Shown here piece by piece: positions 23,285 through 34,460 of a DNA stretch of 64,000 bases (positions are counted from its first letter, which is position 1; each line of letters begins with the position of its first letter). The DNA lies in contig CM027378.1 in assembly GCA_015680905.1 (NCBI GenBank), positions 81,125,501 through 81,189,500 of the forward strand, read 5' to 3'. This DNA comes from Coptis chinensis (Eukaryota > Streptophyta > Magnoliopsida > Ranunculales > Ranunculaceae). Made by a program: the position numbers and the translations under genes. The notes below the pieces were generated by a model. The model had not been told where the DNA came from. It saw nothing but the letters and a program-made list of their open reading frames with translations, and ran no database searches.

Positions 23285-24239
23285 CTCATTAAACCAAATA
23301 ATGCTTCTCCCTTTAGAGTTGATGGAAATAGCTTACATATGAGGGGATCATCTCCACCCCATAACACCAACTTATTTTTGAACGATAGAACATGCAAGCC
23401 AGAATCTCCTTCCGACTCATCATAAAGTTCAAAATCTAGTTGTTTGAAGTCGAGATGGTGGTAAGCTTCTTGAATGTCGAGCGAAAACTTATCAAGTGCG
23501 CATCATTCATTGGTTGTCAAGTTTTTCATTTTTACATCCCTTGAGTCTCTATCGTTAAGTTCTTTTGCAATCAACTCTTTCAACTGTTGTTCTATTAGAG
23601 TTAAAGTATTGGATCGAACAACTGGACGCCCCCGGTCGTGCCCATGTGGAGAATGATACCTTCCATTATCTCTTATTGGAGTTAGAGATCTTTGGCGGTA
23701 CGCACGATCAGCTCCGACCGGTGATTGCCTTTATCTATCCCTGTAACTAGCCTGTCTAGGCCGGTAGTCACCCTTGGCCGGGTGGTCGGTATAATTATAC
23801 CACTTCTCCATGTTTTGTTGCTCTTGTCTGGGATGCCCGCCTTCCCAGTCATGTCAGACATATCTCGGATGGCGGTCTTCCCTGAAATTGCTTCTCAGAG
23901 GTAAATCTTCCATTTGAGATCGGACATGTCTAGGATAGTAGTTATCCCTGCCAATCCGATTCTCCCCATAAGTACGGGTAATAGGGTCATTACTCTTAGA
24001 GTGTGCACTGGTCATGACTCGTCGTAACTCACGCTCAACCGTATTAGGAGTGGCGGTAGCGGAGGCGGTGATGGTGGCGGTGGCGCTGCTACGGTTGGAT
24101 GTTGAGAATTGATCTTACCACTAGGAGCAACTTGATTGTTCAACGGTTCTTGCATTGGCCGATTTGAATTTCGAGGGTTGCGAGTATTATTAGCAGGAGG
24201 AATATGTCGACTATTTGATCTGCTTCTTGTGCTTACCAT
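23285..24239 (-). pseudogene. N-terminal gag region of the MULE-nested gypsy element
   Basis: Start MVSTRSRSNSRHIPPANN at 24239, a common opening for Tat-type gag. It runs to a proline tract, then shifts frame and continues through RTYGENRIGRD and, near 23600-23300, through FELYDESEGDSGLHV and LKGEALFGL (gag core). Stops and shifts interrupt it several times. Part of 23760-23960 resembles array C units. Confidence 0.6.
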
Positions 24240-24273
24240 CTTGATTGTTTAATGTGATAATAAATTCTAAAAT

Positions 24274-24292
24274 CCCCACAGACGGGCGCCCA
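24274..24292 (-). other. Primer-binding site of the MULE-nested gypsy element
   Basis: Minus strand TGGGCGCCCGTCTGTGGGG lies four bases inside the 5' LTR. It resembles the TGGCGCCGTCTGTGGGG site common in Tat-lineage elements, with small differences. Confidence 0.7.
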
Positions 24293-24296
24293 ATTA

Positions 24297-24762
24297 TGTT
24301 TTCGCAAAAACCGCTTCAACACAACGAGCAATGGTAAAGAACACACTAAGAAACAGAATTTGATGTTGGGGAGATGAAACTGAACCAAATAATGGCTGCC
24401 TCACGCACCCAAGATCTATTCTCTAGGGATCAAGTTTCAACGCCGTTCCTTATGAAAAATAGTTTGGTATTTATAGAGGTAGAGTAGAGTCCTTGTAGCT
24501 CAAGTAATCTTGTTGCTTGAGTAATTGTGATAGAATATAACCGCTAACCGATAATTATCTTTTGATAAGAAATGAATCTGGACATAAATCAATGTATATT
24601 AGTGGCAAGCCATGTGGCTAAGGTTCAGCCTTAGACACATGAGTTAATGGGCCTGTACATTGATCCATGATATTGCGAATTGGGTTTTAGCCCTATTGAT
24701 TAAATGAATAAAATAGAGACCCCTACTAATGGACATTTGCCACGTAGGTGGGGGTCGAAACA
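24297..24762 (-). repeat. 5' LTR of the MULE-nested gypsy element
   Basis: Begins TGTTTTCGCAAA and ends GGTCGAAACA, followed by the target duplication ATTCC. Pairs with 17209-17683 with few differences, so the insertion is fairly young compared with the MULE. Confidence 0.9.
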
Positions 24763-26355
24763 ATTCCCATCTCTTCCTACTGCAGTTAACAACTGACCTT
24801 TGCAAAATCCTTTCAAAAAACACCCATCAAGACCTATTATATTACAGGTCTGCAACCAAATTTATACTCCTTCTTGATTGCATCAAAACACAAATACATT
24901 ATCTGAAACATTACCTCAGCATCATTTGTATTATTAGATTCTACTTCAAATTTGCATGTTGTTCCAGGATTTGACCTTAGGATCTCTGCTGCATAACTCT
25001 TCAGTTTAGCATAAACTTCTTTCAAAGTGCTCTCAACCTCACATAATGCATTCTCCTTAGCCCTAGAACATGCCATTAAATTTACATGCAAAGAATAGTT
25101 GTGCAACACATCTCTTTGGAAATCTACTAACTTCCACTTGGGATTATCAAGTATTCTCTCGTAATACCTTTTTGCCAACCATACTGAATTAGCAATTCTG
25201 ATATTCCAATGTCTCACACATGCATGTACAGTCTTGAGTGTCTTAATCTGAAAAGTGTGTTCATCTTTCATGTACGAAGCGCACAACTTGAATCCACAGT
25301 TAGGTGCACATCTAACTAATAGTTTATTGCAATTGTTCATCTTAAATCTAAGTGGATATCCAAATGCAACAGCAAAATCCCTGATACACTATTTTAGTTG
25401 TTCACAATCTGCAAACTTCAACCCTACCTCTAGTTCAATTTTTTTCATGTCAGTCTTGGGATTAAATGTAGGATAGTTCTTCCTTGAGTTCACCACTTGA
25501 ACACCATCTTCATCTTCATCACTTGAATCAAATTCAAGGGTATCATAATCATCTGACGCTAGATAGTCTAACTCATACTCCAATCCGGCCAGTTACAATT
25601 GGTCTCCCCAGGGCATCTTCATATCCCTGACTGTCAATGCATGGTCCTGAATCCTTAGTTCCTACCACACCATTATTACCATCAACCTCATTAACCTCAT
25701 TACCATCATCAGTCACCATCCCTTTATCTTTCTTTTTTTCCCTAGATTGGTTTTTGATCCTACATTCAATCAACTCCTCATCATCAGAAAAAACATTATC
25801 CAAACTTGCAGCCTCACTTTTAGGTTAACTTTCAACATCACTTTCAGATTCAACATCACTTTCAACATCTTCATCATTCAAATCACACCCATCCTCTTCT
25901 ATGTAGTGTTCAATGTACACCCAAACTCTTCCTCTAAGTTTGGCAATATTCATCATCTCATTTGTCTGTGTGTCATCTCTAATCAATGTAAGACCAGGTA
26001 ACAAAGGTAACAAAGGATCACAATAGTACATATTAGTCATGTCCTTTATTTTCAAGTCATCAACCATACCGTTTAGCTCAAAGTATGACATCTTATCAGG
26101 GTCTATTTCATCATAGTATTCAATTTTTCAATGCTTATAGTATTAGACATCTTTCTTCACAAATTTGTTGCCATCATAGAATTCTTTGGAATAAATATCA
26201 AATCTATCCCCATGCCACAGTGTTAACACAAAATCATCACCTAATATAAAAAAGGAATTCAATTAAAACTAATAGTTTAAACAGTATCACAATAAACTAA
26301 CATAAAATGAGAGAGCAAAAGAATAACTAAAGAATAACCACTTACTTGAAGCCAT
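24763..26355 (-). pseudogene. MURA-like MULE transposase, N-terminal part
   Basis: The start ATG at 26355 gives a 10-base first exon ending at GTAAGT (26345). Exon 2 begins at 26240 after TATTAG and reads in phase as FVLTLWHGDRFDIYSKEFYD, a PB1-like domain seen at the N-terminus of many plant MULE transposases. Then come an acidic linker (26091-25389), the MuDR DNA-binding domain (CAPNCGFKLCASYMK, HACVRHWNIRIANSVWLAKR, ILDNPKWKLVDFQRDV), and the first catalytic block GLDGCFLKGFCKGQLLTAVG next to the gypsy junction. Stops near 26140, 25570 and 24840 break it. Its downstream half is at 14999-17208. Confidence 0.82.
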
Positions 26356-26551
26356 AGCAAATTGTGTGCGGTTTCCGCAATCAGAGATCAAATATTGAGA
26401 TTTTCGTTTTTTAGGGTTCTAAGTTTTGCAAAATTAGACGGAATTCCAAATTTAGGATAAAAGATTATGAGGGAACAAGAAATTGGGTGTTTTCCCACAT
26501 TTGCCACATCATTATAATTTAGCCATGTAGATTAATTTCTTAATCTTTTGA

Positions 26552-26557
<6 letters not shown>

Positions 26558-26601
<44 letters not shown>
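26558..26601. repeat. Run of 44 A beside the MULE TIR
   Basis: Homopolymer immediately inside the right TIR. The left TIR has no counterpart. Its length may be inexact in the assembly. Confidence 0.9.
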
Positions 26602-26603
<2 letters not shown>

Positions 26604-26740
26604 GTTAAGTTAGATTGGATGGAAAACTGACGGAGTCTCCATATTGTTAAATTGAAAAGTTGGATGCCCAAAGTGTTAACAAAAAAAAATTGGTTGCCCA
26701 CTATGTGAAATTGGTCATAGTTGGATGCCCAGAAATTCCA
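26602..26740 (-). repeat. MULE right terminal inverted repeat
   Basis: Inverted partner of 11701-11839. On its inner side it abuts a run of 44 A (26558-26601). Confidence 0.9.
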
Positions 26741-27072
26741 TTTTTCCTATATGGATTATGAACTAGAAATGTTGGGGAGACCGGAGAACTTCAATGGAGA
26801 ATCTCCTTGGATATTTTGTGGGGTATGTATTTTAATACTTAGTTCAATTGTCTATTGCTCTACTAGCCCAATTGTTAACAAGGACAAACATTATAACACT
26901 CCGTGTTTTTATTTAATATTTTCCTAGTACAATAAATAATAATAATAATAATAAGAGATAAAATAAAATAAAATGATAAATATTATAAATAGATAAGGTA
27001 AAGAGGATAAACCTCATTCCCTATTTTTAAGGGGCTTTTGAAAAAATGGTGTTTACACGGAGAGTTTTAAAC

Positions 27073-27131
<59 letters not shown>

Positions 27132-27699
27132 ACACATAGTAGAAAAGAGAAAAAGGAGAAGATTATTGGGATTGCTTTCTGACGATTGTTGCGTGGCGTT
27201 TTTCGTTCTCAAGTTTATATTCATTCACGTCGCTCGTAAACACAACAGAGGTGAGTAGATCTTATATATACGGATTGAAACATGATTTAAACTGTATGGA
27301 TTACCTTTGAGATTTTTGGTTATTAATATATGTATTGTCGGTAATTAATTTATCTTAAATTTTTACTGTGGAAATAAAGAAAAATTATCATATATATGAA
27401 GAACAGTTTGTTTCGCATGTATGGAATCAAATGAACTCGTTGGGATTTCAAAATATATGATCCATCTTTCTTATGGGTTTTTTTTATGAATCGATGGGCA
27501 TGATAATACATAGGGCATTTGTAGTGTTAAGCTATAGGAGCGTTTTTTTTTTTTTTTTATCATGATCTATATATGAATATGGGAGCTAGCCCCTTCTTAA
27601 AACTTAAAGGCTGATTTTCTCGAGGCACGTTTCGAATAACTAAATTTATTATAAAGTGTCACATTAGATATTTAGGTACTGCGTGGCAGTTGCAGTCCT
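26741..27699. other. MULE flank with GA microsatellite and an exon-like end
   Basis: No recognised protein. (GA)n covers 27074-27127. The stretch after it ends ACAACAGAG/GTGAGTAG near 27250, which would be a good splice donor for a leader exon, but no downstream exon was identified. Confidence 0.4.
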
Positions 27700-30600
27700 T
27701 GTAACACCTTGATTTATGTGTTTTGTCTTTGCTGCAATTTGATTGTTATGTTGGATAGTGGATATTATTGTGCCTGTTTTTGGTTGTTTTGTGCGAGTCC
27801 TATTATTTATGCACATTGACATGAGTTCTTGAAATTAATAGCACAATGGATATTTTCGTGAATACCAAAGCATAACAACAAAACAATTAGTTGGATTCAA
27901 TGCAAACTATATATATGGTTTCTGAAAGGCAAAGGCCTAGTGAATCATAATGTGACAAAAGTTGACTCTCTACCTAATATTTAAGACCTAACGACCTGTC
28001 CTAGTATACTTACTAATTTATCATAATGGTGTGCAAGTCTGCCATATTCAAGCCTAGAGGTCAAATTATTATTGGATTGACTTGATATTTAATCTGTAGT
28101 TTTGTAAGACATTGTAGTCTGACATATTAAAACTTTAGACAGATCCAACGGTTGGATTTCTGTCGAGACACGCATAAGCGTGATAGGTCGTAGTGTTTCT
28201 ACACCAGAAAAACTGCAGTGCGCAGTCTTTTATTTCTGCTTAGATGGTGACCTTTCCGTACTCGGATTCGTATGAAATTTAATCCATAGTTTCCTGACAC
28301 ATTGTAGTCTTCCATATTAGATTTTTAGATTTATCCAACGGCTTGATATCAGTCGAGGCTTCCATTAGTGGGACTGGTCGTAGTAGAAACTACAGCAGAA
28401 AACCGATGGGCGCAGTCCTTTGTTTCTGCTTAGATGGAGGTCAACCTATTATCGGATTGACCTCAAATTTAAATCCGTAGATTCTTGATATCCAGTTAAA
28501 TGACATATACAAATTTTAGGCAGATCCAATGGTGGGTTGTCTGTCAAAGCACGGATTAATAAAGTTGTTAGAATTAGCTAAAGTTTAAAATGGATATAGT
28601 TGGGTAGTTACATGATGGCATTAGATGGTCAGTGGTTATTATACTTTTGATATATTCTTACTATTGTGGAAATATTGGTGTGGAATGAAAAGATATCTAT
28701 ATGTTTTCTTTTATCGTGATTATTAAAATATTTGGAGAATTGGTTAAAAACTACGAAGGCTTGATTCCAATCCTGAAAATTTTGGATACGTAGGCAGCTT
28801 TGAACAAAAGTGCAGCCACTATATCTATAATATATATATTAGTTTGTGTAATAACTATGTGATTGTGTTAGAAATTACTGTTGTTTTGAGACTACATAAA
28901 TATATATGTGTGAGATAGAAGTTGTATATGAATATAGACTTTAGTATATGCGGATCTGTTTTGGACATTAGTGTGTGTGGACTTGAATTTGGGCTAATGA
29001 ACTATTTGTTTACGATATTGTGTATATGAGTGTGGTTCTGTAAATTGTATTTGTTTGATTATAAGTCTGTTTACATTCAATGATATTTAAGTGCTTGATT
29101 TGCCTTGACGCGCGAAAATGACTCTCTGCATGTGTGGTCTATTTTGACATAAGTAATGCTAGTATAATTATAAGTGATAATAATGTTTTAATGTGTCGCC
29201 CACATCTTTAGAACTCTCCACTCCTCAGGATTTGGTAATGAGATATTATGACTTGTGATGTCATGTGATAGATGGGCATTCATTGAATGTACCATGAATG
29301 ACCCAATAGTTTGGACTGCCTTAGAGAGGAACTAAGGTATTCACCTTACGGGTTGGTCGTATTTCTTGAATGTACGGGAATGTAGGTTTGGGTATTCCTT
29401 GAATGTGGCAGGAATGACTCAGGGCATTCATTGAATGTGTCATGAATGGCATGTTAGTATTATGATGGGTATTCCTTGAATGTGGCGGGAATTACCCAAG
29501 GTATTCATTGAATGTGCCATGAATGACCTGATATTTTGTTATGCCCAAAGGAGGCTTTGTGATTATTATGTGTATGGAAAGCCCAGAGATGACTGTGACT
29601 CCCAAGTTACGAGTTTACAAGATTGAAAGTATGTTTCGTAGAGGCGATATCCCGCTTGGGACATATGTCTTGTAGTGGTACTCGGTGTGAGTGAGGCACA
29701 CGGATATGTGTGATTTGACAAATGTATGTAGTGCAAATCGTGGAGTAGGAACTAAAGGTTGGGCTGTGTCTTTGAATAAATGAGTCAACAAGATAATTAA
29801 TAAGCAAAGTAAAAATATTGATTTTATGTGTGATGGAGTTATTGTATGTGATGTATATGATTTCTTATGAGAAATATATACGTGGTTTGTATGAGTTGAT
29901 ACTCACAAAGGATGAATGTACTCCTTGGGTGTGATATTTCCCCGTTCTCATAAGTAGACGAGTGGTTTTTAAGTAAAAGTATATGAATTGTGTGATGTTA
30001 TGGATGTAAAGTGTGACTCTGAATAGTATTAGTAAATGATTATGATTTTTATATGACTGCGAAATGACTATAACTTGATATGTTATTACGAAAATATTAA
30101 TGACTTGTGATAGTCTGAGATCTATGGTTATGCACGCAGAAACCTTATGACGTAATGATGTCATATGAATGACTACCCTTGATATAGGTATTATGATAAG
30201 TGGCATTCCCCGAATATGCAGGACGAACCAGGTTATATCAATTAGACTTAAATGTCTTAAATGAGGTTGAATTATGAATGGAAATTTGACTGACTGAGAT
30301 AAATCATTTTATTGTGATGTCTAACTCTGTTTTGCAAGAGGGTAGGATCTATTAATCTTTTCTGCAGGGACGTAAATATCCTACTCTAAGACGACGTGTT
30401 GGCTTAAAGATAAGATATACCAAACTCATATTTAATTAGGTTATCATATGTGCATTTAATAAATGAAATGTAAGTGGTATTTATGTTGTGAGTTATTTTG
30501 GAAAGTGGGAATGATGAGTACTGCTATATGAGATTCTTGAAATTTGTATATTGGGGGTGAAATCTTACTTGAGAAGAAACTACACGCCGTTTTGGAAAAC

Positions 30601-31053
30601 GGAACTATATTGTCTTCCAAGTTAAAATAGTTGGTAATGTTATATTTATTAATTTGAAAGATTATTATATATATTTTGTTGTTAGTCTACTCATACCAGC
30701 AAATTCAATTTGCTGACCCATGTTTGCTTTGTTTTGCTACGTGGGTGTGTTCTTGGGAACATAGATAGTGGAGTGCAGTGGATAAGGACACATGATTTGG
30801 AATTGCTCTTGGAGTCTTCTGGTTTAAGATTTTCTGAAGGGTACGGTTTTGTTTTGAGACAGATGTAATAGAGTTGGTTAGTTTCTTTGTAGTTTAATAA
30901 TGTGATTTAAGGATTTGTTCCTTTTAGTTTTCTTTGATTCAGTTTTGTATATATCGTGTTTGATAACAGGGTTTTGGATTTTGTTTCACCCCGGATTTCC
31001 AGATAATTGAATATAATTGTTTTAAATATTGTCTGAAAATTTGGGGTGTGACA
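27700..31053 (+). repeat. Long (3.35 kb) Tekay-like LTR, apparently solitary
   Basis: Begins TGTAACACCTTGATTTATG and ends TTGGGGTGTGACA, the TG...CA ends and TGTAACACC/GGTGTGACA signature of long plant chromovirus (Tekay/Del) LTRs. Its last 1.6 kb matches 3504-4831. It contains three degenerate ~190-bp repeats (about 28065-28560) and GAATGT(G/A)CCATGAATGACC words around 29280-29530. No gag-pol is attached on either side. Flanks (GTCCT / GATTT) show no target duplication, so it may be one LTR of a rearranged element rather than a clean solo LTR. Confidence 0.6.
28065..28560. repeat. Three degenerate ~190-bp tandem units inside the long LTR
   Basis: Shared blocks recur at about 190-base spacing: ACATTGTAGTCT (28109, 28299), AGATCCAACGG/ATCCAATGG, CGCAGTC(C)TTT.TTTCTGCTTAGATGG, and GGATTGAC(C)T. 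The third unit is the most diverged and is truncated. Confidence 0.7.
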
Positions 31054-31554
31054 GATTTGAGACCAAAATACTTTTGTGGGGCACCACGTGCACAGTCAGC
31101 AGGTCACTTGACATGTTGCCCAAATCAGTGTCTTTTCCTGATGAGTCCTGGTGACAAGTCTCCCAGAGCCTAGCAATCAGATTTAGTCTACACACTACGC
31201 ACCACACCACACCACGGGGGATTCAAGTGGGTGGTGAAATTGTGAAACCTAATACTGACCATACCTAATTGAATTTTGGTGCACGTCATCGATATCAAGT
31301 TAGAGAGCAAAGATTCTTCAAGCTTTTGCGCTCGTTGATTTAGTCTTGTAGATGTAGATCTTTGTAAGAAACAGAAATTGAAGTTTGAACAAATTTCCAT
31401 GCCTGTGTGCATAACTGCATATGTTTTGGTTTTCTTTAAAGAGTTAGGCATTAGCTGTCCAGTGAAAACAGTGACTGGGCCCATAGCTTTGCGGTCTAGG
31501 CCTCTCTAATTTTGTTCCAAAAATTATGTAATTTTATCGAGTAGGGCTCTGGAT
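31054..31554. other. No gene seen between long LTR and LINE-like insertion
   Basis: The open frames here have no family signature. The first bases (GATTTGAGACC) only vaguely recall a primer-binding region. Confidence 0.35.
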
Positions 31555-31570
31555 GTTAAGATCAACTGAT

Positions 31571-33037
31571 TTTTTTTTTTTTTTTGATAAGTAAATTTTA
31601 TTCAATTGGTTGCACAATGTGGTACAAGTGTGTGAGAAACTCACTTACAACTTACAACGTGCAAAACCAGTGCACAAGTGGACTAGATACCTCCTAAGAC
31701 CACTTAGCAAACCCCCAATACCATAAAGCTCTTCTCAACGAGAAATTACGCCCCAAACGACGACCTGTAGGCCCCAAGATTCCACCCTATCACACTAGTA
31801 ACAAAGTTATTACTAGGGGTGCACCTAGTTAGTCAACATGATCAGCTTCATGTTCCCTCTCTAAGATAGACTGAAACCCCACAGTTTATTCATTCCCATA
31901 ACTCTTAGTGTTATTCACCTGTATTTCCCCGAGAAGCTTTTCAAGGCCCATTCTTCCCGATCCATGTGTTATTCCCAAGTTGGTTGCCAATGGCATGACC
32001 ATGTATTTGATCCAATCGCGAGGGTCGTCAGTATTTTGACACTTGTACACTCTTTTTGCAATATCACCAACGTTCCCTTCATTAAGACTTTCGTCGTACA
32101 AGCTCCGATCGCAATCTTCTGATACAATATTGTCAATAGAGGCACTCCCAAAAACACTCGCTGCTTGGATTCGCGGTGAATGCGGTTGATATAATGAAAG
32201 GGATGAAATCCCCGGGTCTGATGTAGCTTTCTTAGTCTTGCTCTGGTTATCTTTTGATCTTTGCCTCACCTTACCATTACGGACTCTGAAAGCACTAAAT
32301 TGTCTGCTGAGCCTATTGGGCCAAAAGTGCCCCAATATACCTGCCAAGTCTTTTTTCCTATGTCTATCGTAGACTTTTCTTATTTTCTTTTGGGCTTCAA
32401 TGTTTATACCCGAACTGACGGCCCTATCCTGAAAGACACCTGAATATGTGTTTTGGGCCTCCAAAGATAGAGCACGCACCACTTCTGAACAGGGAGCATG
32501 TGACGACCGACCCTCACAAGGCGTGTTATAGACCTCGACCCCATTGTTGGCGGGTTCCCCGATTAACCCGATTAGAGGATTCAAAATTTGAATTTTGAAT
32601 TTCTTCCACAACGCCTCCAAACCCGGTGGCCTACTCAACTCTATTGTGGCGTCGGCCAAGCTTGCTACACAATTTTGGGGACAACTCTCCGAATGAAACC
32701 GATCCACCGGGAGAAGAGTTGCTTCCTTGAATTGCTATGTCTTCAGCTACGCACGCCGGCCACTCTAAGATTTCTTCTTCCTCCAAAGCATCAATCTCGA
32801 TATCTATCTCCACCCACACAGGAATTGAAATACATATCCCCTTTCTTCCAAGCTAATGATTCTTGGAATGGCACCCAAGTCAATAACTTGGACTTTAACC
32901 CAAATTTTCTTACCACAAGAGTTCAGAGAATAATCATCAAGCTCTACCAAGATACCAAAACCTTTTATGAGAGAAAGAACTATTTCTTTGGTTCTGAGAT
33001 GTAAAGGAATGCCCGAAAGAGCCAATGAGACTTCTCT
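31571..33037 (-). mobile_element. 5'-truncated LINE-like retroinsertion with poly(A) and 16-bp target duplication
   Basis: A perfect 16-base direct repeat GTTAAGATCAACTGAT flanks the segment (31555-31570 and 33038-33053). On the minus strand it ends in AATAAAATTTACTTATC plus a run of about 15 A against the left repeat, the mark of target-primed reverse transcription. The 5' end begins inside a coding frame, so it is 5'-truncated. No reverse transcriptase is present between the ORF and the poly(A), so the source RNA lacked it or it was deleted. Confidence 0.85.
31886..33037 (-). pseudogene. LINE ORF1 / DUF4283-like coding fragment, frameshifted
   Basis: From the 5' edge the minus strand reads LALSGIPLHLRTKEIVLSLI, then KKIWVKVQVIDLGAIPR, the layout of the DUF4283/ORF1 nucleic-acid-binding domain of plant LINEs (I-P-L-H-L-W-x-x-E and the V-K-V strand). 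Near 32810 the reading shifts to EIDALEEEEILEWP, then near 32700 to a 273-residue frame (32707-31886) with SRPPGLEALWKKF and a basic middle. It ends MGLEKLLGEIQVNN just before the 3' untranslated part. No CCHC knuckle or endonuclease was seen. A retrocopied zinc-knuckle-family host gene is an alternative. Confidence 0.6.
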
Positions 33038-33053
33038 GTTAAGATCAACTGAT

Positions 33054-33494
33054 TGCTGATACAATGATGGCTATAATTGGTGTTATCGTAGTATGCATGC
33101 CATCCATATTTATATCCAATCGCTTGTCTATATCGGAAATGACCGGTGAGTCCCCTCTAGATGGGTTGACTTTTTTTTGTGTGTACTTGTGGAGGAGATC
33201 CTAATTTTCCCATCTAGTAACCAAGCGGGAAATCCTTATTGGCTCATCTAGTAGAGGGGTAATACTAGTTAACCTTTCTGTAAATATTGAAAAAGAAATA
33301 TATTGATTCGAAATGAAGATGTCGAAAATTAGAATCATATACAACCCTCTCAGGCTTGAATTCAATCGTTTGAAATTTACAATGGCATGTATTCTAAAGG
33401 TTCAATGAGATCTCAAGTAACTCTGCATGTGATTCATATTTAATATAAATCAGCTTGTGAAACTACGTTGGACTTGTTCTAGTATATGTTAAAT
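33054..33494. other. No gene seen
   Basis: Continuation of the LINE target. A short hydrophobic frame at 33067-33145 (MMAIIGVIVVCMPSIF) ends at a GTGAGT but stands alone. Confidence 0.3.
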
Positions 33495-34460
33495 CATAAA
33501 TTCAAGCCCCAACAAGAAATGAGGCTCAGCCCCTCGGTTGAGTATAACCTCCCTCCCATCGACCCATATCACATAATCTCCCTATTATTTAGATCTTGTT
33601 AAATAACCTCCCTGTTTTCTAAAAGAGAGATAAAATTTGGTCTGTTTTTATTTCCCATTTTATTTTATTTCCTTTTTTACCCTTTTGGGATTGAAAATTT
33701 TCCGACTATATGTAAATGTATTTTTACATAGTTATATATATATATATATATATTTGCAGTCATTGGAGCGATAAAAACTTAAATTTACATAGTAACTTTT
33801 GGGATTGAAAATTTCTCTCGACACCTGACATAATATATGTAAATGTATTTTTACATAGTTATATATATGTAAAACTATATTTATATAGTTATTGGAGCTA
33901 TGAAAACTTAAATTTACATAGTAACTTTTGTAATTGAAATTTTTTCGACACCTGACAAAATATATGTAAATGTATTTTTTCATAAATTCAAGCCCCAACA
34001 AGAAATGAGGCTCAGCCCCTCGGTTTCTAACTCGGTTGAGTATAACCTCCCTCCCATCGACCCATATCACATAATCTCCCTATTATTTAGATCTTGTTAA
34101 ATAACCTCCCTGTTTTCTAAAAGAGAGATAAAATTTGGTCTGTTTTTATTTCCCATTTTATTTTATTTCCTTTTTTACCCTTTTGGGATTGAAAATTTTC
34201 CGACTATATGTAAATGTATTTTTACATAGTTATATATATATATATTTGCAGTCATTGGAGCGATAAAAACTTAAATTTACATAGTAACTTTTGGGATTGA
34301 AAATTTCTCTCGACACCTGACATAATATATGTAAATGTATTTTTACATAGTTATATATATGTAAAACTATATTTATATAGTTATTGGAGCTATGAAAACT
34401 TAAATTTACATAGTAACTTTTGTAATTGAAATTTTTTCGACACCTGACAAAATATATATA
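33495..34460. repeat. 486-bp tandem duplication, nearly identical copies
   Basis: CATAAATTCAAGCCCCAAC starts at 33495 and again at 33981. The copies differ mainly by a 12-base insertion (TTTCTAACTCGG) in copy 2 and by TA-repeat length. Each copy holds two to three ~110-base subrepeats (TACATAGTTATATATA, GGAGC(G/T)AT.AAAACTTAAATTTACATAGTAAC). Confidence 0.9.

Larger units (their letters stand above)
17209..24762 (-). mobile_element. Tat-like Ty3/gypsy element inserted in the MULE transposase
   Basis: Two same-direction LTRs (17209-17683 and 24297-24762) have TG/CA ends and a perfect 5-base target duplication ATTCC (17204-17208 and 24763-24767). PBS and gag lie at the right and the polypurine tract at the left, so it runs on the minus strand. 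It keeps gag pieces, a slice of RT and RNase H but no integrase, so it is a deletion derivative. Very unusually, it carries three distinct tandem arrays (19422-20077, 20361-21190, 22426-23130). It splits the MULE transposase between RDG and NNQM. Confidence 0.9.
11701..26740 (-). mobile_element. Large MULE (MuDR-like) element, interrupted by a gypsy element
   Basis: Bounded by a near-perfect 139-base inverted repeat (11701-11839 and 26602-26740) beginning TGGAATTTCTGGGCATCC. It encodes a MURA-type transposase on the minus strand (26355 to 14999) and accessory ORFs on the plus strand near the left end (12129-12434, 13707-14158). Removing the gypsy insertion (17209-24762) leaves about 7.5 kb, a normal size for an autonomous MULE. 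The 9-10 base target duplication expected for Mutator elements is not evident at the TIR edges as drawn, so either the edges are off by some bases or the duplication has decayed. Confidence 0.85.

Noticed and set aside
27046..27258. RERERE / SLSLSL frames
   Set aside because: Translation of the (GA)n microsatellite.
33067..33145. Membrane-helix-like exon (MMAIIGVIVVCMPSIF) ending at GTGAGT
   Set aside because: Single short segment with no partner exon and no recognisable family; the upstream part is non-coding.
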